Source of the DNA: Nonomuraea sp. PA05
Lineage (GTDB): Bacteria > Actinomycetota > Actinomycetes > Streptosporangiales > Streptosporangiaceae
Direction of reading: 5' to 3'
DNA: 64,000 nt
Assembly (NCBI RefSeq): GCF_008086045.1
Contig: NZ_VSEY01000001.1
Span: forward strand, 186,001-250,000
Shown in pieces: positions 16,590-25,823 of the stretch. Under the pieces are notes generated by a model. That model did no database searches, had not been told where the DNA came from, and saw only the letters and a program-made list of their open reading frames with translations. How positions within the stretch are numbered: position 1 is the stretch's first letter; each line of letters opens with the position of its first letter. Both the position numbers and the translations under genes were made by a program.

Positions 16590-17414
16590 ATGGCGCGAGA
16601 CGTGGTCGTGGTCATCGGCGTCGGCGGCATGGGGCAGGCCATCGCCCGCCGGCAGGGCGTCGGAGCCCACGTCCTGGCCGCCGACTTCAACGAGGCGCTG
16701 CTGGAGGCCACGGCCGGTGAGCTGCGCGGCGAAGGCTACGAGGTGACCTCGCAGGAGGTGGACGTCTCCTCCGCCGACTCCGTCGCCGCGCTCGCCGAGC
16801 GGGCCGCCGCCCTCGGCGAGGTGCGCGCCGTGGTGCACACCGCCGGGTTGTCGCCCGTGCAGGCCCAGATCCCCGCCATCCTCGGGGTGGACCTGCTGGG
16901 CGTCGCCCTGGTGCTGGAGGAGTTCGGGAAGGTCGTCGCGCGTGGCGGGGCCGGGCTGGTCATCGCCAGCATGGCCGGGCACTCGCATCCCGCGCTGCCC
17001 GCCGAGGACGCCCGGCTCCTGGCCACCGTTCCGGCCCGCGAGCTGCTGTCCCTGCCGATCGCCGCCGCCGGCCGGTTCGCCGACGCCGGGCACGCCTACG
17101 CCTTCGCCAAGCACGCCAACCTGCTGCGCGTCCAGGCCGCCAGCAAGCCGTGGGGGGCCAGGGGCGCCCGGGTCAACTCGATCAGCCCCGGGGTCATCGC
17201 CACGCCCATGGGTCAGGCCGAGCTCGACGGCGACCACGGGGCCGTCATGCGGGCGATGATCGACGCCTCCAACGCCGGGCGCGTCGGCACCCCCGCCGAC
17301 ATCGCCGCCGCCGCCGAGTTCCTGCTCGGGCCGGGGGCGGGCTTCATCTCCGGCACCGACCTGCTGGTGGACGGCGGGGTCACGGCGGTGATCCGCGCCG
17401 GGCAGCTCGGCTGA
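16590..17414 (+). CDS. Short-chain dehydrogenase/reductase
   Basis: This 274-residue classical-size SDR has a glycine-rich cofactor motif GVGGMGQA near residue 10 (slightly unusual for the family's TGxxxGxG), a Ser at VIASMAGHS, and the catalytic YAFAK (YxxxK), then NSISPGVIATPMG. It should oxidise or reduce a small alcohol/ketone with NAD(P)(H). The ATG at 16590 has GAGAGG upstream, whereas the earlier in-frame ATG at 16560 lies in the operator. Divergent pairing with TetR and the shared dyad suggest induction by the substrate or a related toxic compound. Confidence 0.85.
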   Translation: MARDVVVVIGVGGMGQAIARRQGVGAHVLAADFNEALLEATAGELRGEGYEVTSQEVDVSSADSVAALAERAAALGEVRAVVHTAGLSPVQAQIPAILGVDLLGVALVLEEFGKVVARGGAGLVIASMAGHSHPALPAEDARLLATVPARELLSLPIAAAGRFADAGHAYAFAKHANLLRVQAASKPWGARGARVNSISPGVIATPMGQAELDGDHGAVMRAMIDASNAGRVGTPADIAAAAEFLLGPGAGFISGTDLLVDGGVTAVIRAGQLG

Positions 17415-17615
17415 CGTCGTGGCGCCGGTGCGCGCCCGTAGGCTGCTTACGGGTCGCGGGCGGGGCGTGCGAAGGGTCCGGGCGGGTGCGCGGAGTGCGA
17501 GGGTTCCGGGGGCGAAGGTTCGGGCGGGTGCTCGTGGATCAGCGATGATTTTGCCCGCCGGCGGAAGTCTCCACCCCCGACCTGATGCCTGAGTGAGCAG
17601 GAAAGGCTGTCTGAC

Positions 17616-18281
17616 ATGAGCGATCCAGCGCCGGAGACGCGCGGTGGCCGCGCGGCCGATCTGTGGCCGCTGGTGCACGTCGAGCGAGCGGCCCTGGCCG
17701 ACGACCTGGCGGAGCTGACCGGCGAGCAGTGGGCGACGCCGTCGCTGTGCGCCGGGCTGAGCGTGCGGGAGGTGCTGGCGCACCTCACCGCGGGCGCGAG
17801 CCTCAACGGGGTGCGGTGGCTGGCGGGGGTGATCCGCTGCCGGTTCGACTTCGACAAGCAGGTCGCCATGCAGCTGGCCGCCCAGCTCGGCGCGACCCCT
17901 GCTGAGACGTACGACAGGTTCCGCAACGTCGTCGCGAGCACCGGCAAACCGCCGCTCCCTGTCTTGGCGATGCTGGGAGAGACGATCGTGCACGCCGAGG
18001 ACATCCGGCGACCGCTGGGCGTCCGCCACGACTACCCGATCGGCACCGTCACCCGGGTCGCCGAGTACTACCAGGGCTCGGACCTGGTCGTCGCCGCCAA
18101 GAGGCGGATCGCCGGCCTGCGGCTCGCCGCCACCGACGGCCCCTTCGCGACGGGATCCGGCCCGCTGGTGTCCGGCACGACCGTGGCGCTGGTGATGGCC
18201 ATGACCGGGCGTTCGGTCTACTGCGATGAGCTGGACGGTGACGGCGTCGCGATCCTGCGCGATCGGCGCGACATGAGGTGA
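17616..18281 (+). CDS. Maleylpyruvate isomerase/DinB-type mycothiol-dependent enzyme family protein
   Basis: This 221-residue protein has the N-terminal helical bundle of the mycothiol-dependent maleylpyruvate isomerase family. It shows ERAALADDLAELTGEQWATPSLCAGLSVREVLAHLTAG with the conserved metal-site His, and later GETIVHAEDIRRPLG with a second His in the usual HxxD position. Family members use mycothiol as a thiol cofactor or have been recruited as metal-dependent transferases. The exact substrate is unknown. It is a monocistronic unit, with no partner gene nearby. Confidence 0.8.
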   Translation: MSDPAPETRGGRAADLWPLVHVERAALADDLAELTGEQWATPSLCAGLSVREVLAHLTAGASLNGVRWLAGVIRCRFDFDKQVAMQLAAQLGATPAETYDRFRNVVASTGKPPLPVLAMLGETIVHAEDIRRPLGVRHDYPIGTVTRVAEYYQGSDLVVAAKRRIAGLRLAATDGPFATGSGPLVSGTTVALVMAMTGRSVYCDELDGDGVAILRDRRDMR

Positions 18282-18405
18282 CGCGGGTGCTCGGCGCCTG
18301 GCCCGAGGGCCCGTGACCCCATCGAGGAGGAGCTGGGAGCGCGGACCGTCCAAAGATAGCGGCCCGGAGCCGGACCGAGCGGCGCGCGGGCGTCGCAATC
18401 GGGGG

Positions 18406-19293
18406 TCACGCCTCCAGGCGGGTGAGGTTGAGCCGGGTCAGCCGATCGGGGTCGGACAGGATGTCGATCGAGGCGATCCTGCCGCCGGAGACGGTGAAGC
18501 TCATGACCGAGATGACCCGTCCCTCGATGCTGTTGACCAGCCCCGCGAGCCCGTTGACCAGCGCCGGGTGGGTGGCGGCGCTGGTGGCCATGCGCTGGAA
18601 GACGTCGAGCCGTCCGGCCACGGCCGCGACGCCGCGCAAAACCGTCATGCCGCCCGCGAGCGCACCGCCGTCGGCGCGCAGCACCACGTCCGGGTCGAGG
18701 ATGGACACCAGCGCGGCGAAGTCGCCGCCGCGGGCGGCGGCGAGGAAGGCGTCCACCATCCGGCGCTGACCGGCCGGGTCGGGGTCGGGGTTCGGGGTCG
18801 CGCCGCGGACCCGCTGACGCGCCCGGCTGGCGAGCTTCTTGGCCGCCGCCGGCGTGCGGTCCACGATGGGCGCGATCTGCTCGAACGGCAGGCCGAACAT
18901 GTCATGCAGGACGAACGCCAGCCGTTCGGCCGGGCTCAGGGACTCCAGCACCACCAGCAGCGCCAGCCCGACCGAGTCGGCCAGCAGCGCCTCCTGCTCC
19001 GGGTCGCGAGCGTCCGCGCGGCTGATCACCACGTCCGGCAGGCGGTCGTCCAGCGACTCCTCGCGTCGCGACTTGCGGGCGCGCAGCATGTCCAGGCACA
19101 CCCGGCCGACCACGGTGGTCAGCCAGCCGCCCAGATTGCCGATCTCACCGGAGTCCGAGCGCGCCAGCCGCAGCCACGCCTCCTGCACCGCGTCCTCGGC
19201 CTCGCTCAGCGACCCGAGCATGCGGTAGGCGACCGCCTTCAGGTGGGGGCGGTGCCCCTGGAACCGGTCGGCCAGGAAGTCATGGGGCGTCAC
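18406..19293 (-). CDS. ECF41-type sigma factor with C-terminal SnoaL-like domain
   Basis: This 295-residue protein has sigma region 2 (LKAVAYRMLGSLSEAEDAVQEAWLRL), region 4 (LSPAERLAFVLHDMFGLPFEQIAPIVDRTPAAAKKLASRARQRV) and a C-terminal SnoaL-like domain (about residues 180-290). The latter carries RADGGAL, equivalent to the regulatory DGGGK motif of ECF41 factors. The C-terminal domain replaces an anti-sigma factor and modulates activity. The start is set at GTG 19293: GGAGAGGAA lies eight bases upstream, while the ATG pair at 19311-19316 has no ribosome binding site. Its usual target is the adjacent gene, here the broken hydrolase/transporter pair across the palindrome. Confidence 0.85.
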   Translation of the reverse strand: MTPHDFLADRFQGHRPHLKAVAYRMLGSLSEAEDAVQEAWLRLARSDSGEIGNLGGWLTTVVGRVCLDMLRARKSRREESLDDRLPDVVISRADARDPEQEALLADSVGLALLVVLESLSPAERLAFVLHDMFGLPFEQIAPIVDRTPAAAKKLASRARQRVRGATPNPDPDPAGQRRMVDAFLAAARGGDFAALVSILDPDVVLRADGGALAGGMTVLRGVAAVAGRLDVFQRMATSAATHPALVNGLAGLVNSIEGRVISVMSFTVSGGRIASIDILSDPDRLTRLNLTRLEA

Positions 19294-19341
19294 GATCGCA
19301 TTCCTCTCCATCAATGAACGTCATATCGATGACGCGGCGAA

Positions 19342-19374
19342 CCTCGCAAAGGTGACCGCGTCACCTTTGCGAGG
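19342..19374. promoter_or_regulatory. 33-bp perfect palindrome between divergent genes
   Basis: Arms CCTCGCAAAGGTGAC (19342-19356) and GTCACCTTTGCGAGG (19360-19374) are perfectly complementary around a 3-bp centre. It is the strongest dyad in the window. It resembles MerR-type operators in its AAAGGTGAC core but could equally bind another dimeric regulator, or form a cruciform or RNA hairpin. It lies between the ECF sigma gene and the broken beta-lactamase-fold gene. Confidence 0.8.
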
Positions 19375-19430
19375 GACCGTCCCGTCATGCCGGCGACCGG
19401 CACACACGCACTGACGAGGGGTTGCCGACG

Positions 19431-20483
19431 ATGGGCAGGACGGATGTTCACGGGACGGTCGCGGACGGCTTCGAGCAGGTACGCGAGGAGTTCGCCGCGG
19501 CTCAGGCGGACCAGGCAGGGGCGCAACTGGCGGTCTACGCGCACGGCCGGCTGGTGGTCGATCCGTGGGCCGGGGACGAGGTGCGCGGCGACACGCTGAC
19601 CGGCGTCTACTCCTCCACCAAGGAGGCCGCGACGCTGGTGGCCGCGCTGCTGGTGCAGGAAGGGGCGCTCGGGCTCGACGAGCCGGTGGCGCGGCACTGG
19701 CCGGAGTTCGCCGCCGCGGGCAAGGGCGGGATCACGCTGCGGGACGTGCTGACCCACCGCTCCGGGTGATCGGGATGGATGGTGTACGAGGAGCGCGTCC
19801 GGGCCCCGTACGGGCTGGATCTCTTCATGGGGTTGCCCGAGGGGGAGGAGGGCCGGTTCCGGCCGGTCCAGTGGTGGGCGGCCACCCCGGAGCAGGAGGC
19901 CGCGTTCTGGTCGGACCTGCCCGGCGCGCACAGCATCCTCGGCATCGGGTACGGCCTCAACAGCACGCCGCCGCTCGATCAGGTGGCCTTCGCCAACACC
20001 CGCGCCGTCCGCGCGAACGGCCAGGCGTCGGCCGGCGGGGTGGGCAGCGCGCGCGGGCTGGCCGGGCTGTACGCGGCGGCCGTCTGGGGCCTGGACGGGC
20101 GGCCCCCGCTGCTCAAGCCGGACACCGTCGCCGAGTTCGCCCAGCTGCACTCCACCGGAGGCGACCTGGTCTGCGGCGACCAGGGCGACTACGCGCTCGG
20201 CTTCCAGGCCAAGGGGCTGCGGTACGGGTTCCTGAGCGCGAACGCCTTCGGGCACGACGGGTCGGCGGGTTCGGAGGCGTTCGCCGACCCGCGCGGCGGC
20301 ATCGCCTTCGGCTACACCCGGCGCCGCTTCGGCTTCGGCTGGTCCTACCCGGAACACGACCGCCTGGCCGCCGCCGCCCACCGCGCCACCGTTCAGCGCG
20401 CCGCCCTCCACCCGGCTGCCGTCCACCCGGCTGCCGTCCACCCGGCTGCCGTCCACCCCGCCGCCGACCACCGCGCCGTCTGA
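19431..20483 (+). pseudogene. Serine hydrolase (class C beta-lactamase fold) with internal deletion and stop
   Basis: The N-terminal piece carries the catalytic SxxK motif in VYSSTKEAAT and runs to DVLTHRSG, then meets an in-frame TGA at 19767. The same frame resumes as VYEERVRAPYGLDLFMGLPEGEEG and continues through FGHDGSAGSEAFADP, the H-x-G region, to the end. About 70 residues containing the YxN motif are missing at the junction, so the enzyme cannot be active. The ending is extended by a 15-bp repeat array. It overlaps the ribosome binding site of the transporter remnant downstream, suggesting they were once one operon (an esterase/efflux pair). Confidence 0.8.
20406..20465 (+). repeat. 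15-bp tandem repeat, four units
   Basis: Four units of consensus GTCCACCCGGCTGCC encode Val-His-Pro-Ala-Ala repeats at the extreme C-terminus of the broken hydrolase. Units 2 and 3 are identical. This is a slippage-type expansion in an already inactive gene. Confidence 0.8.
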
Positions 20484-20494
20484 GGAGCCGCACC

Positions 20495-21573
20495 ATGACC
20501 ACGCACACCGCTCCCCGTCCAGGGAGAAGCGGCCTCCTGCTCGCCGACACCTTCCCCGCCGGCCCCGCGCGCAACAGGGCGCTCGGCGTGTACGGCGCGA
20601 TGGGCGGCCTGGGCTCGGTCGCCGGGCTGTTGCTGGGCGGCGCGCTCACCGAGTACGCGGGCTGGCGGTGGATCATGTTCGTCAACATCCCCATCGCGCT
20701 CCTGGTCCTGGCCGGAACGTTCGCCCCGGTGCCCGGCACCTGGGAGCGGGGCGGGCTCGACCTGCCGGGCGCGGTCACGGTGACGCTGGCCCTCGGCTCG
20801 CTGGTGTACGCGATCAATAGCCTCTCCCTGACCTTCGGCGCGGTCGCCGTCGCGCTGCTGGTGGCGTTCGCGTTCATCCAGCGCGGCGCGCGCAGCCCGA
20901 TGCTGCCGCCGGGGGTGCTGGCCGACCGCGGCCGGGCCGGCGCCAACCTGGTCATGCTGCTGATGGGCGCCGGGCAACTGGCCACCTTCTACTTCCTCAC
21001 CCTCTACATGCAGTCGATCGAGCAGTACTCGCCCATGACCACCGGCCCGGCGTACCTGCCGTTCGCCGTCGGCATCGGCATCGGCTCCGGCGTCATCGGG
21101 CCTCGGCTGCAGGCCCGTGCCTCCACCCGGATCGTCCTGGTGACGGGGATGGCGGTGGCCGCCGCGGCGATGGGCTGGTTCAGCCTGCTGACCCCTGGCC
21201 AGAACCCCCTCCTCGTGCTGCTGCCCGCCCAGCTCGCCGGCGGCATCGGCCTGGGCATCGGCTTCGTCGCGGCCACCATCGGCGGCGTGCGGGGCGCGCG
21301 CCGCACCACTCCGGCATCGCCTCCGGGCTGGTCAACATCAGCCAGCAGATCGGCGGCGCCCTCGGCCTGGCCGTCCTGGCCGGCATCGCCGTCGAGGCCA
21401 CCGCGAGCCGACCGGCGGGCACGCCGCTGCCAGACGCGCTCACCAGCGGCTACACCGGCGGCATGCTAGGCGCGGGCGGCTTCTACCTGGCCGCGATCCT
21501 CACCGCCGTCCTCCTCCTGCGGCCCCGGGCAGATCGCGGCAGCACGCCGTCCCGCACACCGGCAAGACGCTGA
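20495..21573 (+). pseudogene. DHA2-type MFS drug transporter, N-terminally deleted and frameshifted
   Basis: A start with a good ribosome binding site (TGAGGAG) is followed by only 13 native-looking residues. It then jumps into LLLADTFPAGPARNRALGVYGAMGGLG, which belongs near transmembrane helix 4 of the DHA2 family, so about 100 residues are gone. Transmembrane segments continue (ALLVLAGTFAPV, AVTVTLALGSLVYAI, LGIGFVAATIGGV) until a two-base insertion near 21300. After it the other frame reads HHSGIASGLVNISQQIGGALGLAVL to the stop at 21571-21573. Intact members export antibiotics or dyes; this one is dead. Confidence 0.8.
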
Positions 21574-21716
21574 CCCAAATCCGGCGACGTGCGAATCTTC
21601 ACCGCGAAGCTGACCGATATTCACGGAGACAGTAGAGCGTTACTTTTCTGACGCTCGATGCCGGAAGAGGCTGAAGCGCACGCATCACGTAAGTGAGAAT
21701 CCCGCAGGAGGATGGC

Positions 21717-22922
21717 GTGGCGACACCCGCAGCCCCGAACGTCCCGTTCCTCGACGTCCTGGACCCCGCGTTCGACTTCGAGGCCCCGGAGGTCTACGCA
21801 GCGCAGGCGGAGAGCTGGTACGCCAACAGCCCCTTCGGCCTGCTCGTGCTCCGCTACGAAGAGGCCAACGACCTGTTGCGCGACCGCAGGCTCACCCACG
21901 ACGGCCGCCGCTACATGGAGACGCACGGCATCACCGGCGGCCCGATCTACGACTGGTTCGTGCCGATGATCGTCAACCATGACGGCGTAGAGCACCGCCG
22001 CCTGCGCGGCCTGATGAACAAGGCGTTCACCGCCCGCCGGATGGCCCTGCTTCGGCCGTTCATCCACGAGCAGGCCGAGCGGCTCACCGGCCGCCTGGAC
22101 GACGGCGGCACGCACGACTTCGTCGCCGAGTTCGGCATCCGGCTGCCGCTCGCCGTCATGTGCCGGCTGCTCGGCGTGCGGCCCGAGGACTACGACCACT
22201 TCGGCACCTGGACCGCCGACCTCGGCCTGGTCTTCAGCCTGTCGGGCGGCGACGACATCGTGGCCAGGCTGGAGGCCGCGGTCAACGGCCTGAACGACTA
22301 CGCCGACCACCTGATCGACGACAAGATCGCGCACCCGGCCGACGACCTCAGCTCCGACCTGGTCGAGGCGTACCAGGCGGGCGACGGCCAGGTCAGCCGG
22401 GACGAGCTGCGCAACCTCCTGGTCACCCTCGTGTTCGCCGCCCACGACACGACCCGCCACCAGCTCGCCAACGCCATGATCGCCTTCTCGCGGCACCCTG
22501 ACCAGTGGACGCTCCTCAGCCGGCAGCCGGAGCTGGCGCCGCAGGCCGTCGAAGAGGTGATGCGCTGGCAGCCGTCGTCGGGCAGCGTCTACCGGTTCGC
22601 GGCCGAGAGCTTCGACTACAAGGGGCTCGCGGTGGAGAAGGGGATGTACCTCACGATGTGCGTGAAGGCCGCGCAGCGGGATCCGCGGGCGTACAAGAAC
22701 GCGGGGCGGTTCGACATCACCGAGGTCAGGGACGCGCCGCCGCTGCAGTTCGGCGCGGGGCCGCACCACTGCCTGGGGGCCGCGCTGGCGCGTGTCGAGG
22801 TGGGGGAGGCGTTGTCCGTCCTCGCCGCGCGGCTGGGGCCGCCGTCGGTGGCGGGGCCGGTGACCTGGCCGGGGCCGCTCGGGATCCAGGGCCCGGAGAA
22901 GCTGCTGCTGCGCTTCGGCTAG
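21717..22922 (+). CDS. Cytochrome P450 monooxygenase
   Basis: This 401-residue soluble bacterial P450 shows the I-helix motif FAAHDTTRH (about 245-253), the K-helix ExxR in EEVMRW, and the heme-thiolate loop FGAGPHHCLGAALAR with Cys near residue 351. It should hydroxylate or epoxidise a small substrate using ferredoxin-delivered electrons; no ferredoxin gene lies beside it. I set the start at GTG 21717 because GCAGGAGG (21704-21711) lies five bases upstream. The in-frame codon at 21693 has no such site, and the ATG at 21712 is out of frame. It appears intact although the genes on both sides are decayed. Confidence 0.9.
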   Translation: MATPAAPNVPFLDVLDPAFDFEAPEVYAAQAESWYANSPFGLLVLRYEEANDLLRDRRLTHDGRRYMETHGITGGPIYDWFVPMIVNHDGVEHRRLRGLMNKAFTARRMALLRPFIHEQAERLTGRLDDGGTHDFVAEFGIRLPLAVMCRLLGVRPEDYDHFGTWTADLGLVFSLSGGDDIVARLEAAVNGLNDYADHLIDDKIAHPADDLSSDLVEAYQAGDGQVSRDELRNLLVTLVFAAHDTTRHQLANAMIAFSRHPDQWTLLSRQPELAPQAVEEVMRWQPSSGSVYRFAAESFDYKGLAVEKGMYLTMCVKAAQRDPRAYKNAGRFDITEVRDAPPLQFGAGPHHCLGAALARVEVGEALSVLAARLGPPSVAGPVTWPGPLGIQGPEKLLLRFG

Positions 22923-23301
22923 ATGGGAGTTACCGGGTCGGCTGATCGGAGACCTCCCAGACGCGCGCCGCCTCGTCCGCGGCGCGCAGCGGGGCGTACA
23001 TCCGCTGCCCGGCGGGCCGCGGACGTTTCCGCAGGGCGGCGGTGCCGGCTCCTGCGATTGGACGCCCTGCCGGATGAGGGCGGCCAGGCCTTCGAGGTAG
23101 TCGATCCGGCCAGCGCGGGATGTCCCAGGCGCAGGAGACCTGCGGGGAGCGCTTCATCGCAGGTGTCAGCAGGGGAGAAATCTATCTTCGGACACCAGTA
23201 AATATTGGTGTTAAGGATGAAAGGCAGCACTGATCACCACATGCCGCCTTTATCCCCCCAGACTGCACCCATCAGTGCGCATCCTGGTCGGAGTGGTGGA
23301 C
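22923..23301. other. 379-bp gap with no convincing gene
   Basis: Short minus-strand frames (for example SPQVSCAWDIPRWPD near 23130) look like scraps of a regulator, but no family can be named. The stretch 23160-23230 is AT-richer than its surroundings and probably contains promoter sequence for the gene remnant that follows. Confidence 0.4.
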
Positions 23302-23744
23302 GTGATCAGTGTGCGTTCGCGTGTCCTATCAGCGGTTACTTGTCTCGTCACGGGCGGCGTGTCGGCCATCACGCACACAGCGTCCGCGGAGACGGCCCCG
23401 CTCGACTGCATTCCCAGCACACCGTAGGCGGAGCCGAGTCCGACGACATCGCCCACGGGTTCCGGCCCCGAGCCTGGCGGGCCGGACCAAAACCGTGGAG
23501 CGAACGACCCGGGACCCGAAGCGCGAGCCCCTCCTTCGCCCGTTCCGGACCGTTGAATGACCATTTCAAGCGGGTTCCCATCGATCAGTTGGAGCGCGAT
23601 CCTCAGGTGAGAGAGCTCCAGAACGCGTGGCGGGCGATGAACACGGCGATCATCGCCATTCGCGAGTTCTCCGGATACTCCGCGAGAGCCGACGAGGATG
23701 AACGGGAAGGGGGGCTCCTCGTCACCGAATCCCGGTCCGGGTGA
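23302..23744 (+). pseudogene. Small secreted protein gene broken by an amber codon and a frameshift
   Basis: A GTG at 23302, eight bases after a GGAG, opens a clear signal peptide (RSRVLSAVTCLVTGGVSAITHTASA) followed by ETAPLDCIPSTP and an in-frame TAG at 23425. The same frame continues as a Pro/Gly-rich linker (AEPSPTTSPTGSGPEPGG) to a TGA near 23556. Another frame then reads NDHFKRVPIDQLERDPQVRE and continues as a charged helical stretch to 23744. One CAG-to-TAG change and one indel would explain it. The alternative is a true 41-residue secreted peptide ending at the amber codon. Confidence 0.4.
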
Positions 23745-24089
23745 TCAGTGCGGCTGGACGATCCGCCGTGCTCCTTCGCCTGGCCTGTCCGACCGTCACG
23801 AACGCCCATGCCGCGCCGCGGTCCTCGGCTCGGCGGAGGTGCAGACCTCCAGCGGGCCCTCACGCGTCGTGCACGGCCTGAACCAGGCCGCTGTCACCGC
23901 CCGACGCACCCTGCCCTGGAGCAACGGCCCCATGTGCACCATGAAGACGGCCGGGCCGACCTCGATCCACTCCGCCGACGAGTCCTGATCACGACAAGAT
24001 CGAGCGCCACAGCCCAGCAACTTGCCGCTCAGCACCCGAGCCTTCTCGCGCGCGAGCCCATCGCGGCGTGGCCGCCGACTGCGGCCGGG
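23745..24089. other. 345-bp gap with no convincing gene
   Basis: A plus-strand frame reads SRVVHGLNQAAVTARRTLPWSNGP up to a stop at 23988. It has natural-looking composition but no recognisable family and no start signal. It may be part of the same decayed locus as the secreted-protein remnant. Confidence 0.35.
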
Positions 24090-25187
24090 CTAAGCGATCA
24101 AGGTGTACCAGCCCTGGCCGGTACCGACGTACTGGATGTCGGAATCCACCCAGGTATGGAAGACGACTGCGCCATCGGCCAGCTGCGTGACGATGTCCAC
24201 CGCGGGCATGCCGGCGATCTCGGTGATGCGGTTGTCGGCGGACAAGTAGACCGCCTTCTGCTCAAGCACACCGGCGATCTGCCCATCGTCCCGCACGACC
24301 GCGGAACCCATCTGACGATGACCATACATCCCGGGAAACTTCACCCATCGCTCACCGTCGAGCCGCCACTGCGTTATGTGATGGCTGATGATGGCCCTCG
24401 AACCGTCAGGCGACAACTGGAGGCTGCCGATGGTCGTCGGCGGCAGATCCTTCCAGGACTTACCGCCGTCTGCGCTCACGGAGGTGCGCATCTCGTTCTC
24501 GCCGGTGGTGCGGGTCAGCCAGATCCGTCCGTCGCCGCCCTGCTGGACGATGGCAGGGCGCCCAGGAAACGGTGGTCGCGGCGAAACCGGGCCGGTGCCC
24601 AGCCGAATCAGCGTGAACTCGCAGTTCTCGTCCGGACGCTCGAGCATGCCGGTGTCCGGGCACGCATAGGCATGGTCGCCCAGCCGGGTTCCGAAGTTGT
24701 CACCCAGATTCGCTGCGAGCTGGGTCTCCAGTGGAGGCTCGCTCAAGGGGTACCTGGACCAGGTGTCCCCCTGATCGCGCGTCAGGTGGATCTCATCGCG
24801 GGTGACAAGGGAGACGGTGGTGGCGTTGAGCGGCAACCATCGAGGGGAGTCGTCGAGCCCGGTGTTGTACTCCATCTCGCTTGTTCGCCCGGGCATGGTC
24901 ACCCGCTCCCAGGTCTTGCCTCCGTCCGCCGTGACACCCAGAGCGGACCGGCAGGACTCCTTCAGCGGATAGGTCTCCGGGCACGCGTCGACGTACGCCC
25001 ACGCATGATGCGCATCGATGAGTATCACCCTTTTGTCCAGAGCGAAGTCGACGCCCGGGATGGCGACCTCACGGGCGGCCCGATCCCAGGTGTTCGGGAT
25101 CGGGCCACGCGGACCTGACGCCTCGAGATCCGGCGCGCACGCCGAAAGGACGGCGGCTGACATCGCCGCCGCAACGATACGTGCCAT
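24090..25187 (-). CDS. Lipoprotein with BNR/Asp-box propeller-like repeats
   Basis: This 365-residue exported lipoprotein has signal IVAAAMSAAVLSAC with the lipobox Cys at residue 17. The mature chain contains Asp-box-like motifs TADGGKTWERV and SADGGKSWKDL and a third related TRDQGDTWSRY, which mark blades of sialidase/BNR-type beta-propellers. Such extracellular proteins bind ligands or scaffold other proteins, and enzymatic residues of true sialidases are not apparent. The ATG at 25187 is chosen; a GTG four codons upstream (25199) is an alternative. It is transcribed away from the xanthine-dehydrogenase remnant. Confidence 0.75.
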   Translation of the reverse strand: MARIVAAAMSAAVLSACAPDLEASGPRGPIPNTWDRAAREVAIPGVDFALDKRVILIDAHHAWAYVDACPETYPLKESCRSALGVTADGGKTWERVTMPGRTSEMEYNTGLDDSPRWLPLNATTVSLVTRDEIHLTRDQGDTWSRYPLSEPPLETQLAANLGDNFGTRLGDHAYACPDTGMLERPDENCEFTLIRLGTGPVSPRPPFPGRPAIVQQGGDGRIWLTRTTGENEMRTSVSADGGKSWKDLPPTTIGSLQLSPDGSRAIISHHITQWRLDGERWVKFPGMYGHRQMGSAVVRDDGQIAGVLEQKAVYLSADNRITEIAGMPAVDIVTQLADGAVVFHTWVDSDIQYVGTGQGWYTLIA

Positions 25188-25266
25188 CGGTTTGACCACA
25201 GGAGAAGTATCGAGCAGCGGAGCGGTCCAGCGTCTCCGTACGATGGCTCAACAGCCCATGAGTGGC

Positions 25267-25690
25267 CTACTCAGGTACTTCTTCAGGGACCATCCGATCC
25301 TTCTTGCCGTTGACGGTCATGGAGGCGTAGGCGCCGGGGCCCATGTCACTGGTGGCGGATTCGACCAGGGCCGTTGAGCCGGGCCCGGGCCCGGGCCGGG
25401 GCGCGCAGGGTGTCGTGGACCGCGGATGCCACGCCGGTGCCGATCAGCAGCTCGACGGGGTCGATGCCGAGTTCGTGGGCGAGTTCGTCGAGGGCGCTTT
25501 CGAGGGAAGGTGGCGGTGGAGTAGCCGGGGCCGCGCATCGGGGTGGGCGGCGATCACGGTGTGCGGCCGGTAGCGGGCGGCGTTGCCGGACGCGCCGCCG
25601 GCGAACGGCGAGATGACGCGCCCGTCGGTGGCGGGGATGCCGAAGACGGTGGCGAGCTCGTCGCGGGTGCCCGAAGTTCGCGCGTACCGC
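25267..25690 (-). pseudogene. Collapsed remnant of a xanthine dehydrogenase-type molybdopterin subunit
   Basis: Three segments in different minus-strand frames match the large molybdenum subunit in order. They are RDELATVFGIPATDGRVISPFAGG, then a piece around RGPGYSTATF and SALDELAHELGIDPVEL, then VESATSDMGPGAYASMT up to a TAG at 25267-25269. In the intact protein (about 700 residues) these are separated by roughly 100 or more residues, so several internal deletions plus frameshifts have shrunk the gene to about 420 bp. The order and orientation are preserved, which indicates decay in place. Confidence 0.65.
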
Positions 25691-25759
25691 GTCGGCGCGA
25701 GAACTGGCGGAGGCGTCCACTCCGTCGGCAGTAGAGGTGGAGTGGGCGACGAGGCTCAA

Positions 25760-25823
25760 TCACCTCAAAAAAATTAAGATCAACATCATAAAAGTTAACG
25801 CCGCATCGGATATAACTTCAAGT
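25760..25823 (+). promoter_or_regulatory. AT-rich promoter island, probably leaderless
   Basis: This is the most AT-rich stretch in the window. A TATAAC -10-like box (25811-25816) lies seven bases before the ATG at 25824, the spacing expected for a leaderless mRNA, and no ribosome binding site is present. AAGTTA (25792-25797) and TAACTT (25813-25818) form an inverted repeat spanning the core promoter. Confidence 0.5.

Noticed and set aside
16302..18398. 698-codon minus-strand frame spanning several genes
   Set aside because: It crosses the SDR and isomerase-like genes in antisense and only the last part overlaps TetR in a wrong frame.
19342..19374. Terminal inverted repeat of an insertion sequence
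   Set aside because: The arms are only 3 bp apart and no transposase is nearby.
22930..23230. Small regulator gene on the minus strand
   Set aside because: Frames are short, mutually inconsistent and without family motifs; left as unassigned sequence.
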